This document shows, in pieces, positions 32,970-42,668 of a stretch of DNA of 64,000 bases; the stretch's first letter is position 1; each line of letters opens with the position of its first letter. This stretch comes from Enterobacteriaceae bacterium UBA7338. Its GTDB lineage: Bacteria > Pseudomonadota > Gammaproteobacteria > Enterobacterales > Enterobacteriaceae. Where the stretch lies: contig DKPJ01000011.1 of NCBI GenBank assembly GCA_002480085.1, positions 178,389 to 242,388 on the forward strand, given 5' to 3'. The notes under the pieces are model-generated. The model had not been told where the DNA came from. It worked only from the letters and a program-made list of their open reading frames with translations, and searched no databases. The position numbers and the translations under genes are program-made.

Positions 32970-34175
32970 ATGGCCTTTTCACAAGCGGTCAGCGGCCTGA
33001 ATGCTGCGGCCACCAACCTCGATGTCATTGGTAACAACATCGCCAACTCCGCCACCTATGGCTTTAAATCTGGCACCGCGTCCTTCGCCGATATGTTTGC
33101 CGGTTCTAAAGTCGGTCTTGGCGTGAAGGTTGCGGGTATTACCCAGGATTTCACCGACGGCACCACTACCAACACCGGCCGTGGCCTGGACGTTGCCATC
33201 AGCCAGAACGGTTTCTTCCGTCTGGTCGATAGTAGCGGCTCTGTTTACTACAGCCGCAACGGCCAGTTCAAGCTGGATGAAAACCGCAACATCGTTAACA
33301 TGCAGGGCCTGCAGCTGACCGGTTTCCCGGCCACCGGCACCCCGCCGACTATTCAGCAGGGCGCAAACCCGACGGCGATCTCCATCCCGAACACCCTGAT
33401 GGCGGCGAAAACCACCACTACCGCGGCGATGCAGATCAACCTGAACTCCACCGATAGCGCCCCGACCGTGGCTTTCGATCCGACCAACGCCGACAGCTAC
33501 AACAAAAAAGGCTCGGTCACCGTCTTCGACAGCCAGGGTAACTCCCACGATATGAACGTCTACTTCGTGAAGAGCGGCACCAGCAACACCTGGAATGTCT
33601 ACACCCAGGACAGCAGCGTGGCGAACAGCACCGCGGCGCTCTCCACCACCCTGACCTTCAGCGAGACCGGCGCGCTGCTGAACGGCGGCACCGCTAACGT
33701 GACGACGGCCACTATTCCGGGTGCGGATCCGGCCTCCTTTAGCCTGAGCTTCCTGAACTCCATGCAGCAGAACACCGGCGCAAACAACATCGTGGCCACC
33801 AGCCAGAACGGCTACAAGCCGGGTGACCTGGTGAGCTACCAGATCAACGACGACGGCACCGTAGTGGGTAACTACTCCAACGAGCAGAACCAGCTGCTGG
33901 GTCAGATCGTGCTGGCGAACTTCGCTAACAACGAAGGCCTGGCCTCCGAAGGCGACAACGTCTGGTCGGCAACCCAGTCCTCCGGCGTAGCGCTGCTGGG
34001 CACCGCAGGCACCGGTAACTTCGGTACCCTGACCAACGGCGCGCTGGAAGCCTCCAACACCGATCTGAGCAAAGAGCTGGTCAACATGATCGTCGCGCAG
34101 CGTAACTACCAGTCGAACGCGCAGACCATCAAAACCCAGGATCAGATCCTCAATACCCTGGTTAACCTGCGCTAA
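32970..34175 (+). CDS. flgE: Flagellar hook protein FlgE
   Basis: Hook subunit of 401 residues (E. coli 402). Conserved terminal helices FSQAVSGLNAAATNLDVIGNNIANSATYGFK and ELVNMIVAQRNYQSNAQTIKTQDQILNTLVNLR bracket variable D1/D2 domains that form the hook surface. It is exported after the rod is complete. The AGGAG ribosome site is strong, as expected for a highly used subunit. Confidence 0.97.
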   Translation: MAFSQAVSGLNAAATNLDVIGNNIANSATYGFKSGTASFADMFAGSKVGLGVKVAGITQDFTDGTTTNTGRGLDVAISQNGFFRLVDSSGSVYYSRNGQFKLDENRNIVNMQGLQLTGFPATGTPPTIQQGANPTAISIPNTLMAAKTTTTAAMQINLNSTDSAPTVAFDPTNADSYNKKGSVTVFDSQGNSHDMNVYFVKSGTSNTWNVYTQDSSVANSTAALSTTLTFSETGALLNGGTANVTTATIPGADPASFSLSFLNSMQQNTGANNIVATSQNGYKPGDLVSYQINDDGTVVGNYSNEQNQLLGQIVLANFANNEGLASEGDNVWSATQSSGVALLGTAGTGNFGTLTNGALEASNTDLSKELVNMIVAQRNYQSNAQTIKTQDQILNTLVNLR

Positions 34176-34195
34176 GCGCCTGACGGGACGGCTTC

Positions 34196-34951
34196 ATGGA
34201 TCACGCAATATATACCGCGATGGGCGCGGCCAGCCAGACGCTCAACCAGCAGGCGGTCACGGCCAGCAACCTCGCGAACGCCTCCACGCCGGGCTTTCGT
34301 GCGCAGCTCAATGCGCTGCGCGCCGTGCCGGTAGAGGGGCTGTCGCTGCCCACCCGCACGCTGGTAACCGCATCTACTCCCGGTGCGGATATGACCCCGG
34401 GCCAGATGGATTACACCTCACGCCCGCTGGACGTTGCGCTGCAACAGGATGGCTGGCTGGCGGTGCAAACGCCGGACGGCACCGAGGGCTATACCCGCAA
34501 CGGTAACATGCAGGTTAGCCCAGCGGGCCAGCTGACCATTCAGGGCAACCCGGTGATGGGCGATGCGGGTCCGATTGCCGTGCCGGAAGGGGCAGAGATC
34601 ACCATCGCGGCGGACGGCACCATCTCGGCGCTGACCCCGGGGGATCCGCCTAACACGGTATCGCCAATTGGCAAGCTGAAGCTGGTCAAGGCGACCGGGG
34701 CGGAAGTGGTGCGTGGCGATGACGGCATGTTCCGTCTCAGCCAGGCAGCCCAGGCGACCCGTGGCGCCACCCTGCAGGCCGATCCCACCATCCGCGTGAT
34801 GTCGGGTGTGCTGGAGGGGAGCAACGTCAAGCCGGTTGAAGCGATGACCGATATGATCGCCAGCGCGCGTCGCTTTGAGATGCAGATGAAGGTCATCAGC
34901 AGCGTTGATGAAAATGAGCAGCGTGCTAACTCACTGCTGTCGATGAGCTAA
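34196..34951 (+). CDS. flgF: Flagellar distal rod protein FlgF
   Basis: Rod subunit of 251 residues linking the proximal rod to FlgG. N terminus AIYTAMGAASQTLNQQAVTASNLANASTPGF and C terminus MTDMIASARRFEMQMKVISSVDENEQRAN carry the rod/hook family signatures. The flgG start follows 13 bases after its stop. Confidence 0.96.
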   Translation: MDHAIYTAMGAASQTLNQQAVTASNLANASTPGFRAQLNALRAVPVEGLSLPTRTLVTASTPGADMTPGQMDYTSRPLDVALQQDGWLAVQTPDGTEGYTRNGNMQVSPAGQLTIQGNPVMGDAGPIAVPEGAEITIAADGTISALTPGDPPNTVSPIGKLKLVKATGAEVVRGDDGMFRLSQAAQATRGATLQADPTIRVMSGVLEGSNVKPVEAMTDMIASARRFEMQMKVISSVDENEQRANSLLSMS

Positions 34952-34964
34952 TACAGGACTATTT

Positions 34965-35747
34965 ATGATTAACTCCTTATGGATTGCCAAGACCGGACTC
35001 GACGCCCAGCAAACCAATATGGACGTCATCGCCAACAACCTGGCGAACGTCAGCACCAACGGTTTCAAGCGTCAGCGCGCGGTCTTTGAAGATCTGCTCT
35101 ATCAGACCGTTCGCCAGCCCGGCGCACAGTCCTCTGAGCAGACCACGCTGCCGTCAGGCCTGCAGATTGGTACCGGCGTGCGTCCGGTGGCCACCGAGCG
35201 CCTGCACAGCCAGGGTAACCTCTCCCAGACCAACAACAGCAAAGACGTGGCGATCAAGGGCCAGGGCTTCTTCCAGGTGATGCTGCCGGACGGTACCGCC
35301 GCCTATACCCGCGACGGTTCTTTCCAGGTGGATCAGAACGGCCAGCTGGTGACGGCGGGCGGCTTCCAGGTACAGCCGGCGATCACTATTCCGGCTAACT
35401 CCCTGAGCATCACCATCGGCCGCGACGGCGTAGTGAGCGTGACCCAGCAGGGCCAGGCCGCGCCGGTGCAGGTAGGGCAGCTGAACCTGACCACCTTCAT
35501 GAACGATACCGGTCTGGAGAGCATCGGTGAGAACCTCTACACCGAAACCCAGTCCTCCGGTGCGCCGAACGATACGACGCCTGGCCTGAACGGTGCGGGG
35601 CTGCTCTACCAGGGGTATGTTGAAACCTCTAACGTAAACGTGGCTGAAGAGCTGGTGAATATGATCCAGGTTCAGCGCGCTTACGAAATTAACAGTAAAG
35701 CCGTATCGACCACCGATCAGATGCTGCAAAAACTGACGCAACTCTAA
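34965..35747 (+). CDS. flgG: Flagellar distal rod protein FlgG
   Basis: Distal rod subunit of 260 residues, the same length as E. coli. N terminus SLWIAKTGLDAQQTNMDVIANNLANVSTNGFKRQRAVFEDLLYQ-type contains the segment that gives the rod its rigidity compared with the hook, and the C terminus ends AEELVNMIQVQRAYEINSKAVSTTDQMLQ. Confidence 0.97.
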   Translation: MINSLWIAKTGLDAQQTNMDVIANNLANVSTNGFKRQRAVFEDLLYQTVRQPGAQSSEQTTLPSGLQIGTGVRPVATERLHSQGNLSQTNNSKDVAIKGQGFFQVMLPDGTAAYTRDGSFQVDQNGQLVTAGGFQVQPAITIPANSLSITIGRDGVVSVTQQGQAAPVQVGQLNLTTFMNDTGLESIGENLYTETQSSGAPNDTTPGLNGAGLLYQGYVETSNVNVAEELVNMIQVQRAYEINSKAVSTTDQMLQKLTQL

Positions 35748-35807
35748 GGCGCGCTCCGGCGCGGTGGTCATCGCCGCGCCGGGCCCCTGATTTCGAAGAT
35801 GAAAGCA

Positions 35808-36506
35808 ATGCATAAATCCGCCGCGTTTCGTTATCCGCTTATGGCTTTGGTGGCACTCACCCTTAACGGGTGTGCCTGGATCCCCTCGACGCCGCTGGTG
35901 CAGGGCGCAACCACCGCGCAGCCGACGCCAGGCCCGCAGCCCATTGTCAACGGCTCTATTTTTCAGACTGCCCAGCCGATTAACTACGGCTATCAACCGC
36001 TGTTTGAGGATCGCAGACCGCGTAACGTAGGCGATACGCTGACCATCGTGCTGCAGGAGAACGTCAGCGCCAGTAAAAGCTCGTCGGCGAACGCCAGCCG
36101 CGACGGCAAAACCAACTTCGGTGTCGATACCACGCCGCGCTACTTAGAAGGCCTGTTTGGCAACGCCCGTGCGGATGTCGATGCCTCCGGCGGCAACAGC
36201 TTTAACGGTAAGGGTGGGGCCAACGCCAGCAACACCTTCAGCGGAACGCTGACCGTCACGGTTGACCAGGTATTGGCCAACGGCAACTTACACGTTGTGG
36301 GTGAAAAACAGATCGCCATTAACCAGGGCACTGAGTTCATCCGCTTCTCGGGTGTCGTGAACCCACGCACCATCAGCGGCAGCAACTCCGTTCCGTCCAC
36401 CCAGGTGGCGGACGCGCGCATCGAATATGTCGGCAACGGCTATATCAACGAAGCGCAGAATATGGGCTGGCTGCAACGCTTCTTCCTTAACCTCTCGCCG
36501 ATGTAA
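35808..36506 (+). CDS. flgH: Flagellar L-ring lipoprotein FlgH
   Basis: Outer-membrane lipoprotein that forms the L-ring bushing around the rod. The ATG at 35808 gives 232 residues and places the lipid-bearing Cys of LNGC at residue 22, exactly as in E. coli; an in-frame ATG nine bases earlier is an alternative start and no strong ribosome site decides between them. Conserved NYGYQPLFEDRRPRNVGDTLTIVL follows. Confidence 0.93.
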   Translation: MHKSAAFRYPLMALVALTLNGCAWIPSTPLVQGATTAQPTPGPQPIVNGSIFQTAQPINYGYQPLFEDRRPRNVGDTLTIVLQENVSASKSSSANASRDGKTNFGVDTTPRYLEGLFGNARADVDASGGNSFNGKGGANASNTFSGTLTVTVDQVLANGNLHVVGEKQIAINQGTEFIRFSGVVNPRTISGSNSVPSTQVADARIEYVGNGYINEAQNMGWLQRFFLNLSPM

Positions 36507-36517
36507 CGGGGTGACCA

Positions 36518-37615
36518 ATGTTTAAATATCTGGCAGGGATCGCGCTGGTGCTGGTAGCAACGATTGCCCAGGCCGAGCGCATCCGCGACCTCACCAGCGT
36601 ACAGGGCGTACGACAGAACTCACTGATTGGCTACGGGCTGGTTGTCGGCCTGGATGGGACGGGCGACCAGACCACCCAGACGCCGTTCACTACCCAGAGC
36701 CTGAACAACATGCTCTCCCAGATGGGGATCACCGTCCCCGCCGGGACCAACATGCAGCTGAAAAACGTGGCGGCAGTAATGGTTACCGCGCAGTTCCCGG
36801 CCTTTGCCCGCCAGGGGCAGACCATCGACGTGGTGGTCTCCTCGATGGGTAACGCCAAGAGCCTGCGCGGCGGTACGCTGCTGATGACCCCGCTGAAAGG
36901 GGTTGATAACCAGGTCTATGCCCTGGCACAGGGTAACGTGCTGGTCGGCGGCGCGGGCGCGGCGGCAGGCGGCAGCAGCGTGCAGGTTAACCAGCTCAAC
37001 GGTGGCCGTATCACCGGCGGCGCGGTTGTCGAGCGCGAGCTGCCTACCCAGTTCGGCTCCGGCAACACCATCAACCTGCAGCTGAACCAGGAAGATTTCA
37101 CCCTCGCGCAGCAGATTACCGACACCATCAACCGTGCACGCGGCTACGGCAGCGCCTCCGCGCTGGATGCGCGTACGATCCAGATCCGCGTCCCGAGCGG
37201 CAACAGCTCGCAGGTGCGTTTCCTCGCCGATATCCAGAATATGGAAGTGGGCGTAGCGCCGCAGGATGCGAAGGTGGTGATCAACTCCCGTACCGGCTCG
37301 GTGGTGATGAACCGCGAAGTGACGCTGGACAGCTGCGCGGTGGCGCAGGGCAACCTCTCGGTGACGGTAAACCGCCAGGCCAACGTCAGCCAGCCGGATA
37401 CGCCGTTTGGCGGCGGTGAGACCGTGGTCACCCCGCAGACGCAGATTGACCTGCGCCAGAGCGGCGGTTCACTGCAGAGCGTCCGCTCCAGCGCCAACCT
37501 GAACAACGTTGTCCGGGCGCTGAACGCGCTGGGGGCGACGCCGATCGATCTGATGTCGATCCTTCAGTCAATGCAGAGCGCAGGCTGCCTGCGCGCGAAA
37601 CTGGAAATTATCTAA
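36518..37615 (+). CDS. flgI: Flagellar P-ring protein FlgI
   Basis: Periplasmic P-ring subunit of 365 residues. Signal peptide cleaved after about AQA, mature start ERIRDLTSVQGVRQNSLIGYGLVVGLDGTGDQ. The two Cys residues that form the stabilising disulfide (DSCAVAQG, SAGCLRAKLE) are present. FlgA assists its assembly. The TAATG junction couples it to flgJ. Confidence 0.97.
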   Translation: MFKYLAGIALVLVATIAQAERIRDLTSVQGVRQNSLIGYGLVVGLDGTGDQTTQTPFTTQSLNNMLSQMGITVPAGTNMQLKNVAAVMVTAQFPAFARQGQTIDVVVSSMGNAKSLRGGTLLMTPLKGVDNQVYALAQGNVLVGGAGAAAGGSSVQVNQLNGGRITGGAVVERELPTQFGSGNTINLQLNQEDFTLAQQITDTINRARGYGSASALDARTIQIRVPSGNSSQVRFLADIQNMEVGVAPQDAKVVINSRTGSVVMNREVTLDSCAVAQGNLSVTVNRQANVSQPDTPFGGGETVVTPQTQIDLRQSGGSLQSVRSSANLNNVVRALNALGATPIDLMSILQSMQSAGCLRAKLEII

Positions 37616-38571
37616 TGCTAACCGACAGCCGGATGATGGCGAGCGCGGCATGGGATGCGCAATCGCTAAATGAACTGAAAACCCAGGCCGGGCAGGATCC
37701 GCAGGCTAACCTGCGTCCGGTGGCCCGCCAGGTGGAAGGGATGTTCGTGCAGATGATGCTGAAGAGCATGCGTGAAGCCCTGCCAAAAGATGGCCTGTTC
37801 AGCAGCGACTCCAGCCGCATGTATACCAGCATGTATGACCAGCAAATTGCCCAGCAGATGACCGCAGGCAAGGGGCTGGGGCTGGCGGAGATGATGGTGA
37901 AGCAGATGTCCGGCGGCCAGAGTGAACCCACAGAGGCACCGTCGCAGGTGCCGATGAAGTTCCCGCTGGAAACGGTGACCAGTTATCAAAACCAGGCCCT
38001 GACACAGATGGTGCGCAAGGCGATGCCGAAAACGCCCGATGGCGCAGGCAACGACGCCGCGCTCTCTGGCGATAGCAAAGAGTTCCTCGCTCAGCTTTCG
38101 CTGCCGGCGCGGCTGGCCAGTGAGCAGAGCGGGGTGCCGCACCACCTGATCCTCGCCCAGGCGGCGCTGGAGTCCGGCTGGGGCCAGCGGCAGATCAAGC
38201 GGGAAAACGGCGAGCCGAGCTTTAACCTGTTTGGCGTGAAGGCCAGCGGCAGCTGGAAGGGACCGACCACCGAGATCACCACCACCGAGTATGAGAACGG
38301 TGAGGCGAAGAAGGTGAAGGCGAAGTTCCGCGTCTACGGCTCCTACCTTGAGGCGCTGTCGGACTACGTCGGCCTGCTGTCGCGTAATCCGCGCTACGCT
38401 GCCGTCACCAGCGCGGCGACCGCCGAGCAGGGGGCGCAGGCGTTGCAGAGTGCGGGTTACGCCACCGATCCCAACTATGCCCGCAAGCTCACCAGCATGA
38501 TCCAGCAGCTGAAATCCCTTGGCGATAAGGTGAGCAAGGCCTACAGCAACGATATTGAAAATCTGTTCTGA
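37615..38571 (+). CDS. flgJ: Rod cap and peptidoglycan hydrolase FlgJ
   Basis: Bifunctional protein of 318 residues. The N-terminal half (about 1-150) is the rod-assembly cap, and the C-terminal half is a glucosaminidase that opens the peptidoglycan for the rod, with catalytic Glu in LAQAALESGWGQRQI. Start overlaps the flgI stop by one base. The sigma-28 promoter for flgKL lies just after its stop. Confidence 0.96.
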   Translation: MLTDSRMMASAAWDAQSLNELKTQAGQDPQANLRPVARQVEGMFVQMMLKSMREALPKDGLFSSDSSRMYTSMYDQQIAQQMTAGKGLGLAEMMVKQMSGGQSEPTEAPSQVPMKFPLETVTSYQNQALTQMVRKAMPKTPDGAGNDAALSGDSKEFLAQLSLPARLASEQSGVPHHLILAQAALESGWGQRQIKRENGEPSFNLFGVKASGSWKGPTTEITTTEYENGEAKKVKAKFRVYGSYLEALSDYVGLLSRNPRYAAVTSAATAEQGAQALQSAGYATDPNYARKLTSMIQQLKSLGDKVSKAYSNDIENLF

Positions 38572-38577
38572 CAGCTC

Positions 38578-38604
38578 TCAAGTTCAGCAAGGCGCTGCCG
38601 ATAA
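38578..38604 (+). promoter_or_regulatory. Sigma-28 promoter of flgKL
   Basis: TCAAGTTC, an 11-base spacer and GCCGATAA match the FliA class III consensus, 43 bases before the flgK start. Confidence 0.93.
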
Positions 38605-38646
38605 TCGTTAGCAGGACTTATGTCTAAAAGTGTATAAGGAATCTCC

Positions 38647-40299
38647 ATGTCCAGTAGCTTGATTAACAGCGCGATGAGCGGGCTGAGCGCAGCCCAGGCC
38701 GCGCTGAATACCGTCAGTAATAACATCTCCAGTTATAACGTCGCGGGCTATACCCGTCAGACGACGGTGCTGGCACAGGCAAACAGTACGCTGGGTGCAG
38801 GCGGTTGGGTTGGCAACGGGGTGAACGTCACCGGCGTCCAGCGCGAATATGACGCCTTCATCACCAATCAGCTGCGCGCCGCGCAGACCCAGAGCAGCGG
38901 CCTGACGACGCGCTACGAGCAGATGTCAAAGATTGATGACATGCTCTCCGGCTCGACCAATACCCTCGCCACCACCATGCAGGACTTCTTCACCAGCCTG
39001 CAAACGCTGGTGAGCAACGCCGAAGATCCGGCCTCCCGCCAGACGCTGCTGGGCAAGGCCGACGGTCTGGTAAACCAGTTTAAGGTGACCGACCAGTATC
39101 TGCGCGATCAGGATAAGCAGGTTAACCTGTCTATCTCCTCCAGCGTGGATCAGATCAACAACTACACCACCCAGATCGCTAACCTCAACGATCAGATTTC
39201 GCGGCTGACCGGGGTAGGCGCAGGCTCCTCGCCAAACAACCTGCTGGATCAGCGCGATCAGCTGGTGAGTGAACTGAATAAAATTGTTGGCGTGGAAGTG
39301 AGCGTCCAGGACGGCGGCACCTATAACATCAGCATGGCGAACGGCTATACCCTGGTACAGGGCAGCTCCTCCCGCCAGCTGGCTGCCGTGCCGTCCAGCG
39401 CGGATCCGTCCCGTACCACCGTGGCCTACGTTGATGCCACCGCGGGCAACGTGGAGATCCCGGAGAAGCTGCTCAACAGCGGCTCCCTCGGCGGGCTGCT
39501 GACCTTCCGCAGCCAGAACCTCGACCAGACCCGTAACTCGCTGGGCCAGCTGGCGCTCTCCTTTGCCGATGCCTTTAACGCCCAGCACGCTAAAGGCTAT
39601 GACGCCAACGGCGACCAGGGCGGCGACTTCTTTACCATTGGCTCGCCATCCACGCTGAGCAACGCGCGGAACACCGGCGATGCGTCGCTGACCACCACGG
39701 TGAGCGACAGCAGCAAGGTACAGGCCACCGACTATAAGGTGGTCTACGACGGGTCGAAGTGGCAGGTGACGCGCCTGTCAGATAACACCTCATTTACTGC
39801 CACGCCGGATGCCAACGACGGCAGCCTGAACTTTGACGGCCTGAAGGTAAACATCAGCGCCACCAAAGGTGCGGGCAATAACGACAGCTTTGTTATCAAG
39901 CCGACGGCGAATGCTATCGTCAATATGGACCTGGCCTTCCAGGACGAATCGAAAATTGCTATGGCGGCGTCAGACACCAGCGGCGATAGCGATAACGTCA
40001 ACGGCCAGGCGCTGCTGGATCTGCAAAAGAGTAAGAGCGTCGGCGGCAACAAGAGCTTCAACGATGCCTATGCCGCGCTGGTCAGCACCGTGGGCAGCAC
40101 TACGGCCACGCTGAAGAGCAGCAGCACCACCCAGGATAACGTCGTGACCCAGCTGAGCAACCAGCAGCAGTCTATCTCCGGCGTTAACCTTGACGAAGAG
40201 TACGGTAACCTGCAGCGTTACCAGCAATATTATCTCGCCAACGCACAGGTTTTACAGACGGCAAGCTCGCTGTTTGATGCGTTACTGAACATCCGCTAA
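38647..40299 (+). CDS. flgK: Hook-filament junction protein 1 FlgK
   Basis: First junction protein between hook and filament, 550 residues (547 in E. coli), chaperoned by FlgN. N-terminal SLINSAMSGLSAAQAALNTVSNNISSYNVAGYTRQ and C-terminal NVDEEYGNLQRYQQYYLANAQVL-type signature helices are present. Expressed from its own sigma-28 promoter and by read-through from flgB. Confidence 0.97.
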   Translation: MSSSLINSAMSGLSAAQAALNTVSNNISSYNVAGYTRQTTVLAQANSTLGAGGWVGNGVNVTGVQREYDAFITNQLRAAQTQSSGLTTRYEQMSKIDDMLSGSTNTLATTMQDFFTSLQTLVSNAEDPASRQTLLGKADGLVNQFKVTDQYLRDQDKQVNLSISSSVDQINNYTTQIANLNDQISRLTGVGAGSSPNNLLDQRDQLVSELNKIVGVEVSVQDGGTYNISMANGYTLVQGSSSRQLAAVPSSADPSRTTVAYVDATAGNVEIPEKLLNSGSLGGLLTFRSQNLDQTRNSLGQLALSFADAFNAQHAKGYDANGDQGGDFFTIGSPSTLSNARNTGDASLTTTVSDSSKVQATDYKVVYDGSKWQVTRLSDNTSFTATPDANDGSLNFDGLKVNISATKGAGNNDSFVIKPTANAIVNMDLAFQDESKIAMAASDTSGDSDNVNGQALLDLQKSKSVGGNKSFNDAYAALVSTVGSTTATLKSSSTTQDNVVTQLSNQQQSISGVNLDEEYGNLQRYQQYYLANAQVLQTASSLFDALLNIR

Positions 40300-40313
40300 G
40301 CACGAGGTTAATG

Positions 40314-41267
40314 ATGCGCGTTAGCACTCAAATGATGTATGAACAAAACATGCGTGGTGTCACCAGTTCGCAGAGCAAGTGGTTAAGCTACGGTGAGCAG
40401 ATGTCTACCGGCAAGCGCGTAAACCGTGCTTCCGACGACCCTATCGCCGCCTCGCAGGCGGTGGTGCTCTCCCAGGCCCAGGCGCAGAACAGCCAGTACC
40501 AGCTGGCCCGCACCTTCGCAAGCCAGAAAGTGTCGCTGGAAGACAGCATTCTGGACCAGGTCTCTACTGCCATCCAGTCCGCGCAGTCCAAAGTGATCAA
40601 CAGCGGCAACGGCTCCCTGAGCGATGATGACCGCGCCTCGCTGGCAACCGATCTGCAGGGTATTCGCGATCAGATCATGAACCTGGCCAACAGCACCGAC
40701 GGCAACGGCCGCTATATCTTTGGTGGCTACAAAACCGAAAGCGCACCGTTCGACCAGACCTCCGGCCAGTACGGCGGCGGTGAGGAGCCGATTACCCAGC
40801 AGGTAGACGCCGCGCGGACCATGGTGATTGCTCATACCGGGAAACAGGTCTTTGACAGCGTCACCAGCAATGCGGTACCCGAGCCGGCTGGCTCTCAGCA
40901 GGAAACGAACCTGTTTGCGATGCTGGACTCGGCTATCGCCTCGCTGAAAACGCCGGTAAGCGGAGATGAAACCGCCCAGGCCACCGCTCAGGACGTGATG
41001 GATAAAACCAACCGCGGCCTGCGCAATGCGCTTAACAACGTTCTGACCGTGCGTGCCGAAGTGGGTACCCAGCTTAATGAGCTGGACACCCTTGACGCGC
41101 TGGGGACCGATCGCGCGCTGGGCCAGACCCAGCAGATGAGCGATCTGATTGACGTTGACTGGAACGCGGCGATCTCCTCCTACACCATGCAGCAGGCGGC
41201 GCTACAGGCTTCCTACAAAGCGTTTTCTGATATGCAGGGTATGTCGCTGTTCCAGATTAATTCCTAA
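40314..41267 (+). CDS. flgL: Hook-filament junction protein 3 FlgL
   Basis: Second junction protein, 317 residues from the ATG at 40314 (MRVSTQMMYEQNM), the E. coli length; the ATG at 40311 is only three bases from GAGG, whereas 40314 is six bases away. Flagellin-like terminal helices flank the variable centre. It is the last gene of the flg cluster and is followed by a hairpin and a terminator. Confidence 0.96.
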   Translation: MRVSTQMMYEQNMRGVTSSQSKWLSYGEQMSTGKRVNRASDDPIAASQAVVLSQAQAQNSQYQLARTFASQKVSLEDSILDQVSTAIQSAQSKVINSGNGSLSDDDRASLATDLQGIRDQIMNLANSTDGNGRYIFGGYKTESAPFDQTSGQYGGGEEPITQQVDAARTMVIAHTGKQVFDSVTSNAVPEPAGSQQETNLFAMLDSAIASLKTPVSGDETAQATAQDVMDKTNRGLRNALNNVLTVRAEVGTQLNELDTLDALGTDRALGQTQQMSDLIDVDWNAAISSYTMQQAALQASYKAFSDMQGMSLFQINS

Positions 41268-41276
41268 AAAAAGAAA

Positions 41277-41300
41277 ACCTGTCCGGATAAATGGACAGGT
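41277..41300 (+). other. Hairpin after flgL
   Basis: ACCTGTCC/GGACAGGT, an 8-bp perfect stem with an eight-base loop, starts ten bases after flgL. It lacks a T-run and probably stabilises the transcript end ahead of the true terminator. Confidence 0.6.
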
Positions 41301-41317
41301 CTCGGCTCTCTTTGCAG

Positions 41318-41349
41318 GCCGCCCTCATTGACCGGGGCGGCTTTTTTTT
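41318..41349 (+). terminator. Terminator of the flgKL transcript
   Basis: GCCGCCC and GGGCGGC flank a ten-base loop and are followed by eight T. The T-run overlaps the stop codon of the opposing transporter gene. Confidence 0.9.
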
Positions 41350-42559
41350 ACCCGATGTTTGCTACCGCCCCCCGGCGGCTACCCGCCGCAAGTCGGATCC
41401 CCAGGGCAATAAGTCCTGACACCGTGGCCAGCGCGACCACGCCAGGCCAGCCCGCCAGGGTGTAGATTTTGCTGCCGAGAGCAGATCCAGCCGCCATACC
41501 GATAAATACTACGGTAAACAGCAGGGCGTTGAGACGGCCCCGCGCCTGCGGCTCCAGGCTGTAAACCAGATTCTGGTGGGCAACGAGACTCGACTGCAAT
41601 CCGAGATCAAAGCCCACCGCCGCAATGGCAATCAGCACCAGCTGCATCTGGGTCGAGAGCAGCGGCAGAGCAAACATCAGGGCAAAAGAGACGGTCACCA
41701 GTGCCGCACCCAGCTGGGTGACTTTCGCCGCCCCGACCCGGTCAGCCAGGCCACCGGCCAGCGGGGCTGCCAGCGCGCCTGCCGCCCCGGCAATACCGAA
41801 GGTACCGGCTACCGCGCTGCCAAGGTGAAAACGATCCAGCAGCATCACCGCCAGGGTAGACCAGAAGGCGCTAAAGGCCACCGAGAGAAAGCCCTGGGCC
41901 AGCGCGGCGCGGCGTAGGGCAGGGTAGCGACCCCACAGCTGGGCCATGGAGCGCATCAGCGCCGGGTAGCTGAGTGTAGAGTGAATAGCGAAGCGCGGCA
42001 GCACGGCCCACATCACCACGCCGATAAAGGCAATGCTTGCCGCCGCCAGCTGGTACATGACCCGCCAGCCAAAGGCCGCCCCCACGAAGCCGCTTACCGT
42101 CCGCGAGAGCAGGATCCCCAGCAGCAGGCCGGTCATCACGGTACCAACGGTTTTGCCCTGTTTGCCTTCCGGCGCGAGGATCGCTGCGGCGGGCACGATA
42201 TCCTGCGCCATGGTCGCCGCCATCCCCAGCAGCAGGCTAACCACCAGCAGGGTATTAAGGTGGCTGGTCAGGCTACAGGCCAGCAGGAAGAGCGCCAGCG
42301 CGGCACATTTCACCAGGATTAGCGTCCGGCGATCGTAGCGGTCCCCCAACGGTAGCAGGAACAGGATGCCCAGCGCATAGCCCGCCTGGGTCAGCGTCGG
42401 CACCAGCCCCATGCCGTTAACGGTTAAGTGGAGATCGCTGCCCATCAGCGGCAGCAGAGGCTGGGCGTAATAGATGGCGGCAACGCTGAATCCGGCCCCC
42501 ATCGCCAGAATAAATATAATCCAGCGCGGTACGTCAAAGGGTGATGCCTGGCGGTTCAT
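41348..42559 (-). CDS. MFS (DHA1-like) efflux transporter
   Basis: Major-facilitator protein of 403 residues with 12 predicted helices and the motif-A loop GDRYDRRTLILVK between helices 2 and 3. It resembles sugar/drug/nucleoside exporters of the NepI/YgaY-like branch; substrate unknown. The ATG at 42559 is eight bases from GAGG; an ATG at 42565 is too close to it. Divergent from a LysR gene, which probably controls it. Not found between flgL and rne in E. coli K-12, so likely gained here or lost there. Confidence 0.85.
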   Translation of the reverse strand: MNRQASPFDVPRWIIFILAMGAGFSVAAIYYAQPLLPLMGSDLHLTVNGMGLVPTLTQAGYALGILFLLPLGDRYDRRTLILVKCAALALFLLACSLTSHLNTLLVVSLLLGMAATMAQDIVPAAAILAPEGKQGKTVGTVMTGLLLGILLSRTVSGFVGAAFGWRVMYQLAAASIAFIGVVMWAVLPRFAIHSTLSYPALMRSMAQLWGRYPALRRAALAQGFLSVAFSAFWSTLAVMLLDRFHLGSAVAGTFGIAGAAGALAAPLAGGLADRVGAAKVTQLGAALVTVSFALMFALPLLSTQMQLVLIAIAAVGFDLGLQSSLVAHQNLVYSLEPQARGRLNALLFTVVFIGMAAGSALGSKIYTLAGWPGVVALATVSGLIALGIRLAAGSRRGAVANIG

Positions 42560-42638
42560 AATCATGTCCTCAAAGATGGTGTGAGAACATTTTTGCTGAA
42601 GATGGCGTGACGCGGTAGCCAGTCCGATGGTAAAAAAG

Positions 42639-42657
42639 CTATACGTGAAACGTATAG
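42639..42657. promoter_or_regulatory. Palindromic operator between the MFS and LysR genes
   Basis: CTATACG and CGTATAG, perfect inverted 7-mers around TGAAA, contain a LysR-type T-N11-A core (T 42642, A 42654). A further half-site CGTATAG lies at 42684-42690 inside the regulator gene. The spacing suggests autoregulation and control of the exporter. Confidence 0.75.
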
Positions 42658-42668
42658 GCAAAAACAAA